NCBI GenBank assembly: GCA_031279155.1
Contig: JAITJB010000262.1
Span: 1 to 5,470 of the forward strand
Source of the DNA: Deltaproteobacteria bacterium
GTDB taxonomy: Bacteria > Desulfobacterota > Desulfarculia > Adiutricales > Adiutricaceae
DNA: 5,470 nucleotides
Reading direction: 5' to 3'
Shown here: positions 1 through 5,470 of the stretch, one piece after another
Layout of the letters: each line of letters starts with the position of its first letter
Numbering within the stretch: the first letter of the stretch is position 1
Translations under genes and position numbers: made by a program
Notes under the pieces: generated by a model
Databases searched by the model: none
Seen by the model: only the letters and a program-made list of their open reading frames with translations
What the model was told of the DNA's origin: nothing

Positions 1-1
1 C

Positions 2-2893
2 GATAACTATTTTTACGCGAAAAACCTCTCGGAACTTAAAGTTAAGTTATCCGAAGCCTTCGAGCGCATCATGAGCACGATGAACGTGGGTACGGCCACC
101 TCGGCCTCGGTTAACTCCGTCTTAGGCGGCGGGGTTACGGTTAGAACTTACTTTCAGACGGTTCACACCCCGATCCAAAATCCCGATTACCAGGAAGTCA
201 AGTGGCTCGGCGGCACATACGCTCTATTTATCGACCTTTGGGGCAACATGCGCGAAGACACCAACCGTAACGGTCAATTAGATCTCGACTGCGGCTTCGA
301 TGGCGATGTGGGATCCGAGCGCGGCCCCAACAGTAAAGGCGATTGGATAGTGGAATTTGTCGATTGTAACCGCTTAGCCTCTAGCGTTGAAACTCTAGCC
401 TGCTCAGCGGTCCGCGATAAATCCGATATTAAAACTATGGCTAAGTTAGTTGCCGACCAAAACGGGGCTAACTTAAAAGATACCAGCGCTCTAAGGACCA
501 AATTTGTCTCCTTAGAAAATATAAATACTGTCTGGAATTTAAGCCGCAACCTAAGCTCGCTTAAAACCAGAGACGACGTCATAACCCCTAGAAGTACGTT
601 TTCGCCGGTAAATTCAGCCAGGCGTAGAGTCTACTTCTACCACGAAGATTTCTTTGGCAAAACTAATTTTGCTTTTTCCGACTCCAACCTCTTAAGGCCG
701 ATTTGGGGCCAGACCTTAGCCCCGTATCTGCTTCAAAAGGATTCAACAAGCTCAACTAAGCTCATTGAATACGTATTGGGTCAAGATCAGACGGGCTTGC
801 GCTCGCGTCAGACCTTATCGCCGTGGTACGACTTAACCAGGGGCCAAGAGATAACCTGCCGCTTAGGCGACGTCATTAACTCTCAGCCCATCATCGCCGG
901 CGCGCCCTTTTCCAATTATGACTACTTATTTGGCGATAAATCGTATTCCGATTACAAAAATCGCTACGCCAAAAGGCGGCACCTGGCTATGGTCGGGGCC
1001 AACGACGGCATGCTCCACGCCGTTAACATGGGCTTTCCCATTTCGCTTAAGTCGGGTTATAACGGCTACACCGAAACTAACCGCGAATACTTAGGCCGCG
1101 AGATGTGGGCCTTTATTCCGCAGTCGGTCCTGCCGCATCTTCAGTGGCTCAGCCAAATCGACTACGCTCACAGCTACTACCTAGATCTGACGCCCACGGT
1201 CGTGGAAATCAAAGATGACTCCAAAAGCGACGCCCAGGGCGGACCCTGGCGGACCATCATCTTAGGTAGCTTAAGGTTTGGCGGCCGGGCTATTGAGCTC
1301 TCAGCTAATCCGCCTAAATACTCCTACTCCGAAGTCTTCGCCCTCGATATCACCGATCCGGACCGCGAGCCAGTTCTCTTGTGGCGCTTTACCCATCCGC
1401 AGATGGGGCTGGTGGTGGCCAGACCTACGGTAGTAAGAAACAATAGTATTGGCGATAATTGGTACGCCATCGTAGCTAGCGGCCCGACCTACGATTACTA
1501 CGATAAAAAAACTGATATTACCTCAACCATCAAAGAGGGGCCCACGGCCTATAAGGGCTTTAGTAACCAGACGGCTAAGATCTTTGTCTTTGACGCCATC
1601 AAAGGCCCGCAGTACGGGGTAACGGTTATCGATAGCCATAGACCTAAGAGCTTTTTTACGAACTTTCAGGTCTTAACCGCGCCGCAGTCTTCAGTTAAAA
1701 CCGATGGCGTGGTAGTTTCTTGGCAAAATACACTCGCCTACTTTAGCCTAACCCAATCGGCCTTAGATAACGATCTGTTGTGTCTAAAAAACCAACAGCA
1801 GACGGCGGCTTTCTTAGACGCCTCTGACCCCGACGCCATGTGTACGAGTTCTAAATACGGCAATTGGGGCTATCTCGATAAGGGCGGGGTCTGGCGCCTA
1901 GATATGAATGGTCCCCTAAGTAGTTGGGGGAGTAAATTAAAAGTCTTCTACGATGCCGATAGGCCCATTAGCGGCGCCGTTAACACCACCTACGACGCCC
2001 AAGGCCGCTTGTGGGTCATCTTCGGTAGCGGCCGCTATTGGAGTAACGACGATAGCCGCCTGTGCGAGGGCTCAGGCGACACTAAAGAGTGCCGAGTTAA
2101 CCACATAAACTATCTCTACGGCATTAAAGAACCCGTAGACGCCGATGGTAACTTAACTCTCGCTACCGTCACTGAATCAAACTTAGTTGACGTAAGTAAC
2201 GTTGTGGTTTTCCCCCAAGCTACGGTTAAAAATCTAGACAATCAAGGTCAATTCGTTGGCATCACCGGCGGCGGGCAGGCGATCACAAGCTACGATCAGC
2301 TTTCGGCTTTTATCAGCTCAGATATCGTTAGCGGCTACCGCCGGGCCCTTAAAACCAACTCCACGACCTTTATCGATAGCTCAGAAGTCGATAGACCATC
2401 GGAAGCTATCTACAAGGACACCGATTGGTGGCAGGGTCTAAGTTTCGAGATGATTTTAGAGCAGCCGGCCTTAGCGCCCTTTGGCAACAAAGGCTCCATC
2501 ATGGCCTTATCGACCTTTTTACCAAAGTCGGTAGCCTGCGGTAGCGCCGGTCACAGTTTTGGCATGCTCCTTGATACCTTTACCGGCCTTCCAAAACCAG
2601 AATTCGGATCTATTGGTTTTAAGAGTATAAATTCTTTCCAAGATTCAACGCTGCCAACCGATCAAGAGGGTAATACCCCGGTGGCCAGTCACGTATCGTC
2701 GGTTAGCGGCAAAAGCGCGGCCGCCGTCTTTGTGGCGACCGGCACCAATGAGGCCAAACGCGGCCAGTTTGAAATCGTCAACAGTGACGGCACCGTGACC
2801 GTCTTCAAGCTCCCTGAGGGCGATATGGTTAAAGGTGGCGTCGTATCCTGGCGCGAGGTCCTAGACTTTAGCGCCATTGGAACCGAAGAATGA
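2..2893 (+). CDS. pilY1: PilY1/PilC-type type IV pilus tip protein, C-terminal part (5' truncated by window edge)
   Basis: The reading frame is open from base 2, so the ATG at 71 is internal and the true start lies upstream; 963 residues are visible (numbered from base 2). The first residues (DNYFYAKNLSELKVKLSEAF) look like the last helix of a von Willebrand A domain, which PilY1 proteins commonly carry before the propeller. A calcium-loop-like DTNRNGQLD follows at residues 86-94. The rest matches the PilY1/Neisseria PilC beta-propeller family: GDVINSQP (289-296), GANDGMLH (332-339), a WAFIPQSVLPHL segment, FALDITDP (446-453), VWRLDM (630-635) and a C-terminal TFLPKSVACGSAGHS segment near 846. 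The family is secreted, sits at the pilus tip, and acts in adhesion, pilus biogenesis and retraction control. Nine cysteines are visible, fitting an extracytoplasmic, disulfide-bearing protein. The stop overlaps the next start (ATGA). Family assignment is firm; the adhesion ligand cannot be inferred. Confidence 0.93.
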   Translation, partial: DNYFYAKNLSELKVKLSEAFERIMSTMNVGTATSASVNSVLGGGVTVRTYFQTVHTPIQNPDYQEVKWLGGTYALFIDLWGNMREDTNRNGQLDLDCGFDGDVGSERGPNSKGDWIVEFVDCNRLASSVETLACSAVRDKSDIKTMAKLVADQNGANLKDTSALRTKFVSLENINTVWNLSRNLSSLKTRDDVITPRSTFSPVNSARRRVYFYHEDFFGKTNFAFSDSNLLRPIWGQTLAPYLLQKDSTSSTKLIEYVLGQDQTGLRSRQTLSPWYDLTRGQEITCRLGDVINSQPIIAGAPFSNYDYLFGDKSYSDYKNRYAKRRHLAMVGANDGMLHAVNMGFPISLKSGYNGYTETNREYLGREMWAFIPQSVLPHLQWLSQIDYAHSYYLDLTPTVVEIKDDSKSDAQGGPWRTIILGSLRFGGRAIELSANPPKYSYSEVFALDITDPDREPVLLWRFTHPQMGLVVARPTVVRNNSIGDNWYAIVASGPTYDYYDKKTDITSTIKEGPTAYKGFSNQTAKIFVFDAIKGPQYGVTVIDSHRPKSFFTNFQVLTAPQSSVKTDGVVVSWQNTLAYFSLTQSALDNDLLCLKNQQQTAAFLDASDPDAMCTSSKYGNWGYLDKGGVWRLDMNGPLSSWGSKLKVFYDADRPISGAVNTTYDAQGRLWVIFGSGRYWSNDDSRLCEGSGDTKECRVNHINYLYGIKEPVDADGNLTLATVTESNLVDVSNVVVFPQATVKNLDNQGQFVGITGGGQAITSYDQLSAFISSDIVSGYRRALKTNSTTFIDSSEVDRPSEAIYKDTDWWQGLSFEMILEQPALAPFGNKGSIMALSTFLPKSVACGSAGHSFGMLLDTFTGLPKPEFGSIGFKSINSFQDSTLPTDQEGNTPVASHVSSVSGKSAAAVFVATGTNEAKRGQFEIVNSDGTVTVFKLPEGDMVKGGVVSWREVLDFSAIGTEE

Positions 2894-4056
2894 GTTTTAA
2901 TCCTGATATAAAAGATAGGCCTGATTTTGATCTAGATTATGAGGCTGGGGGGGATCAAGAGTCTCTCCCAGAGCAATCAGATCTCATAAGCTTAGATTGT
3001 CCCAACTGTAAGGCTCAGTGCACAGTCGATCCCACGGAATTTCCCCAAGGTCAAACCGTGGCCGCCTGCTCAGCCTGCGGCGGGCAGTTAATTATAGAAA
3101 AAGCTCCTTCCGGCGCTTTATCTCTAGCTATTAGCCAAGATAAAGCCATAGATCCGGATTTTATGCCTGGGCCCATTGGGCCCAGGCGCCAGGTCATCTG
3201 CCCTAAGTGCTTGGGCCGCTATAGGGTCTTAATTTCTAAGATCCCAAATAGTGGGGCTTGGGTCAGCTGTCCGTCTTGTCACGAGCGCTTTATGGTCCAT
3301 CCACTTGAGGCGCCTTTACTAGAAGATCCGGCGCCAAGAGCCAAAAACCCAAAAGCCTCGCACGCAAGCGCCTCGCTATCAAAATCTAAGCCGCTAGCCA
3401 AAGGCTTGGGGCACTACCTTTACCGCACAGGTCCCAGCTCAAGGGATCTGGACGTGACTATGCTAGATCCAGTTAGCCCCAAGGCTAGACTTATGTGGAA
3501 GGTCGGGGTGGCTACCTTGCTATTAGCCGCCTTTGTTTCGGTTTTAGTAGTTTTAACAACTTCTTGGAAATCGGCCAAAACCCTAACCGTTGCCGAAATC
3601 ACCGTCCCGGTTAGAGTCCCGCAGTACGGGCTGGAAAATTTTGCCTCAGATTTAAGAGCTCTTCAGAGCTTTATGAGTAAGACGAAATTTATCGATCAAA
3701 AGGTTGCCTATACCGGCGAACAATCTAGGGTCTTTAAGTTTGCCGTGGCCACATTAGCCCCGGAAACTTGTACGGCTATTACCTCCTTAGCCGTTAAAAG
3801 CTACGATCCATCCATGGGCTTTACCTTAAAGGCCACCTGTCTGGTTTCTAGCGAAAAAGCCGCCAGTTTAGAAATCCTCTGGAAGGGCCGCTACGCTGAG
3901 CTCTTCTTGACCGGTCGCGACCGCTCTGAGCGCCTAAGCGTTATGATCCATCCGCCAAAGGGAACTGGGGCTACTGAGCCCGGGCAACAAACTCAGCCGG
4001 CTCAGCCCGATTACAATATGGGGCCCTTAGATGGCCAGCCGGCCATTAATATCTGA
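2890..4056 (+). CDS. Tandem zinc-ribbon, single-pass membrane protein of unknown function in a minor-pilin operon
   Basis: This is a 388-residue protein I do not recognise by name. Two zinc ribbons lie in the N-terminal half: C37/C40 with C60/C63, and C104/C107 with C127/C130, both with 19 residues between the CxxC pairs. The second resembles the MJ0042-type finger (CPKC...RYRV...VSCPSC..RFMV). An Ala/Lys/Ser-rich linker (about 145-195) leads to one hydrophobic segment at about 203-224. Basic residues flank both ends of it, so an N-in orientation is likely rather than certain. The remaining 160 residues hold two cysteines (C294, C317) and end in a Pro/Gln-rich tail from about 359. The layout of finger, membrane helix and outer domain recalls bacterial DUF3426-type proteins, but I cannot show homology in the outer domain. 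The start is ATG at 2890, inside the pilY1 stop overlap, with a weak GGAA at 2879-2882. The coupling implies co-production with PilY1. A regulatory, sensory or assembly role is speculation. Confidence 0.9.
   Translation: MSFNPDIKDRPDFDLDYEAGGDQESLPEQSDLISLDCPNCKAQCTVDPTEFPQGQTVAACSACGGQLIIEKAPSGALSLAISQDKAIDPDFMPGPIGPRRQVICPKCLGRYRVLISKIPNSGAWVSCPSCHERFMVHPLEAPLLEDPAPRAKNPKASHASASLSKSKPLAKGLGHYLYRTGPSSRDLDVTMLDPVSPKARLMWKVGVATLLLAAFVSVLVVLTTSWKSAKTLTVAEITVPVRVPQYGLENFASDLRALQSFMSKTKFIDQKVAYTGEQSRVFKFAVATLAPETCTAITSLAVKSYDPSMGFTLKATCLVSSEKAASLEILWKGRYAELFLTGRDRSERLSVMIHPPKGTGATEPGQQTQPAQPDYNMGPLDGQPAINI
3165..3187 (+). repeat. Strong GC-rich inverted repeat inside the zinc-ribbon gene
   Basis: GCCTGGGCCC (3165-3174) and GGGCCCAGGC (3178-3187) are perfect reverse complements separated by ATT, giving a 10-bp stem with a 3-base loop. 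A possible extra wobble pair lies at 3164/3188. It encodes the PGPIGPR linker between the two zinc ribbons. The two Gly-Pro codon pairs (GGGCCC twice) explain part of the symmetry, but the matching flanks extend it. No T-run follows, so it is not a standard intrinsic terminator. A function is unproven. Confidence 0.7.
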
Positions 4057-4069
4057 CAGAAAGAAACTC

Positions 4070-4086
4070 GAAAACTAAAAGTTTTC
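4070..4086 (+). repeat. Short AT-rich hairpin in the zinc-ribbon gene/pilW gap
   Basis: GAAAACT (4070-4076) and AGTTTTC (4080-4086) form a perfect 7-bp stem with an AAA loop. A C/T mismatch then two further pairs (4067-4068 with 4088-4089) would reach into the pilW ribosome binding site. There is no downstream T-run, and the stem is A/T-dominated, so it is a poor terminator. If it forms in RNA it could slightly modulate PilW translation or mark an mRNA processing site; this is inference. Confidence 0.4.
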
Positions 4087-4087
4087 T

Positions 4088-4093
4088 AGAGGT
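4088..4093 (+). promoter_or_regulatory. Ribosome binding site for pilW that favours the TTG start
   Basis: AGAGGT at 4088-4093 lies 6 bases before the TTG at 4100, a normal Shine-Dalgarno spacing. The first in-frame ATG (4112) would be 18 bases from this site and has no purine-rich motif of its own at the proper distance. This is why TTG is taken as the start. Confidence 0.6.
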
Positions 4094-4099
4094 AACAAC

Positions 4100-5158
4100 T
4101 TGACCTTAATTATGCCTAAGACGCAATTTAAGACTAAAGCCTCATCTTTAGGTGGGATGACCTTAATCGAGCTATTGACCGTCATCTTTTTGGGGTCGCT
4201 TTTGCTCTCCATGGTCTTTTTGCTCTACAACAATTCCAGCCGCAGTTACATTAGGCAGGAAGCCGTCATGGAGCAGATACTAAACTTAAGAGGGGGCTTA
4301 AGCGGCATATCGCGTCAGGTGCGCATGGCGGGTAATGGTTTTGCCTTATTGGGCCGAAACCAAAATCAGGTTATTCATCTATACACCAAAGATGAAGAAG
4401 GTAAAGCTGTTAGTTGGTTTAAGTACCCAGGCGCCGCTCAATACGGGGCCAAGCCCATTTACGGCGTTGATGGCGGGGAATCGGGAACCGATTCTATTAC
4501 AGTATTTTCTCTAGCCCCTGATTTTGCTACGCCCTTAGGCACTTTAGCTGCGCCGGTTACGGCTAGTTCGGTTTATATTACTTTAGATAACGTCTTAGTC
4601 ATCCCCACCGAGCTAAATAAAGCCGAGGTCTTAAAGGCCGGTAATTATTTAGCTTTAGTTCCTCCAACTGGCGAACCCATTTTGGTGGAAGCCCAGAGCG
4701 ATGCTACTAATCTCTCTAGAATTGATATTAAAAAAATGCCCTCGCCGCTTCCCAATTCCATTTCGGCCATACCCGAGGGCTCGCAGGTTTTTAACGTTAA
4801 ATCGGTGTCTTTGCGTACTTTTAGAATCGATGCTACTGAAAATTATCTTTTAATGGATTCCAATGAGGTGACAGGGGACCTAATGGCTGAGAGCATCGAA
4901 GATCTCGAGGTGGCCTATTGTTTGGGCGCAGATGACCCAAGCGATCTGACCAAGTACGTTTACGACTTAGATGGTCAGGATCTCCTGGCTAGGCCGGTTA
5001 AGGCCGTAAGATTGGTTTTGGTCTCAAGATCGCCAACACCAGACCCTTACAAGGGCCAGTTCTCCGGTATCCCGGCCTTAAACCACACTGTTGTGGCCGG
5101 TAACGACGGTCGCCCCCGTAGGTTTTTTGAAAACACCGTCCAACTGCGTAACTACTAG
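4100..5158 (+). CDS. pilW: PilW-like minor type IV prepilin
   Basis: This is a 352-residue minor pilin precursor. The prepilin peptidase site is G19/M20 (GG^MTLIEL): E24 is Glu5 of the mature protein, and +1 is Met rather than the usual Phe. The hydrophobic assembly helix spans about 20-43. It is followed by YIRQEAVMEQILNLRGGLSG and a RQVRMAGNGF segment, which resemble the conserved 'R-MAG' region after the PilW helix. The C-terminus (FFENTVQLRNY) also matches the usual PilW ending, so the gene looks complete at its 3' end. PilW-type minor pilins join the inner-membrane priming complex that starts pilus assembly and carries PilY1 at the tip. The start is TTG at 4100, chosen by ribosome binding site spacing; ATG 4112 would shorten the leader from 19 to 15 residues. 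The gene lies 43 bases after the zinc-ribbon gene and 14 before the next pilin. A type II secretion GspJ-like identity is the main alternative, disfavoured by the PilY1 neighbour. Confidence 0.85.
   Translation: MTLIMPKTQFKTKASSLGGMTLIELLTVIFLGSLLLSMVFLLYNNSSRSYIRQEAVMEQILNLRGGLSGISRQVRMAGNGFALLGRNQNQVIHLYTKDEEGKAVSWFKYPGAAQYGAKPIYGVDGGESGTDSITVFSLAPDFATPLGTLAAPVTASSVYITLDNVLVIPTELNKAEVLKAGNYLALVPPTGEPILVEAQSDATNLSRIDIKKMPSPLPNSISAIPEGSQVFNVKSVSLRTFRIDATENYLLMDSNEVTGDLMAESIEDLEVAYCLGADDPSDLTKYVYDLDGQDLLARPVKAVRLVLVSRSPTPDPYKGQFSGIPALNHTVVAGNDGRPRRFFENTVQLRNY
4157..4171 (+). other. Prepilin peptidase site of the PilW-like protein
   Basis: Codons from 4157 encode mature residues MTLIE directly after Gly-Gly (4151-4156). 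Glu at mature position 5 is the residue that pairs with the N-terminus of the neighbouring subunit during pilin assembly. Cleavage and N-methylation by a PilD-type enzyme are expected from family knowledge; that enzyme is not in the window. Confidence 0.85.
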
Positions 5159-5161
5159 GTC

Positions 5162-5165
5162 AGGA
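5162..5165 (+). promoter_or_regulatory. Ribosome binding site for the GspH/FimT-like prepilin
   Basis: AGGA at 5162-5165 lies 7 bases before ATG 5173 and 10 before the adjacent in-frame ATG 5176. Spacing slightly favours 5173 but does not exclude 5176. No other in-frame ATG, GTG or TTG occurs before the pilin helix. Confidence 0.5.
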
Positions 5166-5172
5166 TTTACCT

Positions 5173-5470
5173 ATGATGTATATAATCAAGTCTTTATGGG
5201 GTCAAAAAGCGAGATATACGCGGGCGCTAAAGCGGCCAAAAAAAACTCCGAGAGGTTTATCGGGAGGCTTTAGCGTAGTTGAGATGCTGGTCGTGATCAT
5301 TATCATGGGCATTTTGATCGTTATCGCCGTACCCACCTATATGAGTATCGTCCCTAGTAGGGAGCTTAAAGCCGACGCCAGGGCCGTTATGAACGCCTTC
5401 CAGAAGGCCAGGATGAGCGCCTCTATCTTTCAGAGGCCCATTCGCGTCCTTTTGGACTGTACTAACGCTA
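5173..5470 (+). CDS. GspH/FimT-family minor type IV prepilin, N-terminal part (3' truncated by window edge)
   Basis: Ninety-nine residues are visible before the right edge. The leader is long (32 residues), Lys/Arg-rich and ends SGG, followed by FSVVEMLVVI. The expected cleavage is G32/F33, with Glu5 (E37), Gly14 and Pro22 of the mature protein all in the canonical pilin positions. The hydrophobic helix runs to about residue 57. Then comes ARAVMNAFQKARMSASIFQR and PIRVLLDC, which fits the GspH/FimT pattern of a helix with 'ARxxA' followed by the first beta strand. FimT/FimU-type minor pilins belong to the pilus priming complex with PilW. The start is ATG 5173 or 5176 (the protein begins MM), 14 bases after the pilW stop, so the two are almost certainly co-transcribed. 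Choosing between FimT, FimU and a major-pilin-like protein needs the missing C-terminus; the symbol is left blank. Confidence 0.85.
   Translation, partial: MMYIIKSLWGQKARYTRALKRPKKTPRGLSGGFSVVEMLVVIIIMGILIVIAVPTYMSIVPSRELKADARAVMNAFQKARMSASIFQRPIRVLLDCTNA
5269..5283 (+). other. Prepilin peptidase site of the GspH/FimT-like protein
   Basis: Codons 5269-5283 encode FSVVE, directly after Gly-Gly (5263-5268). Phe at +1 and Glu at +5 are the classic class III signal features. The helix that follows keeps Gly14 and Pro22. Confidence 0.88.

Noticed and set aside
71..73. ATG at 71 as the start of the PilY1 gene
   Set aside because: The frame is open to the window edge and the upstream residues match the end of a von Willebrand A domain as in PilY1 proteins, so this is an internal methionine.
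274..582. Minus-strand open frame of about 100 codons
   Set aside because: It lies wholly antisense to well-supported PilY1 coding sequence, and its translation shows no domain or plausible ribosome binding site.
2026..2037. 12-bp perfect palindrome TAGCGGCCGCTA
   Set aside because: About one such palindrome is expected by chance in a window of this size, and it lies within a conserved propeller strand (GSGRYW).
4031..4046. ATGGCC/GGCCAT inverted repeat at the end of the zinc-ribbon gene as a terminator
   Set aside because: The stem is only 6 bp, lies before the stop codon and has no T-run after it; the close downstream pilin genes argue against termination here.
4100..4105. TTGACC resembling a -35 promoter element
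   Set aside because: No acceptable -10 hexamer follows at 16-18 bases; the TTG is better explained as the pilW start codon.
5181..5186. Perfect TATAAT resembling a -10 promoter element
   Set aside because: It lies inside the first codons of the FimT-like gene, has no recognisable -35 about 17 bases upstream (GGTCAG), and a transcript from it would start after the gene's start codon.

Overview
The window holds a compact, all plus-strand cluster of type IV pilus accessory genes from a Gram-negative bacterium. Its style is that of deltaproteobacteria (Desulfobacterota-like). That placement is an inference from the form of the PilY1 fragment and from general composition (about half G+C by eye, with many TTA leucine codons), and it is only weakly supported. 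No RNA genes, mobile elements, CRISPR repeats or clear terminators were seen. Almost every base is coding.

Layout: (1) positions 2-2893, the C-terminal 963 residues of a PilY1/PilC-type pilus-tip protein whose N-terminus, presumably including a von Willebrand A domain, lies before the window. (2) Positions 2890-4056, overlapping the first gene by ATGA, a 388-residue single-pass membrane protein with two tandem four-cysteine zinc ribbons in front of the membrane segment and an unrecognised domain after it. (3) Positions 4100-5158, a PilW-like minor prepilin, probably started at TTG. (4) Positions 5173 to the right edge, the start of a GspH/FimT-like minor prepilin with an unusually long basic leader. 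The only non-coding gaps are 43 and 14 bases.

PilY1, PilW and FimT/FimU-type minor pilins are known to work together: the minor pilins form the initiation complex that primes pilus assembly and carries PilY1 at the tip. The order here (pilY1 first, minor pilins after) is reversed compared with the Pseudomonas fimU-pilV-pilW-pilX-pilY1 cluster. The most unusual element is the zinc-ribbon membrane protein translationally coupled to pilY1, in the position where PilX might be expected. It has no established role in pilus assembly that I can name. Smaller oddities are a strong GC-rich hairpin inside its coding sequence, a hairpin abutting the pilW ribosome binding site, and homopolymer tracts (G7, A8) near the 5' ends of two genes.
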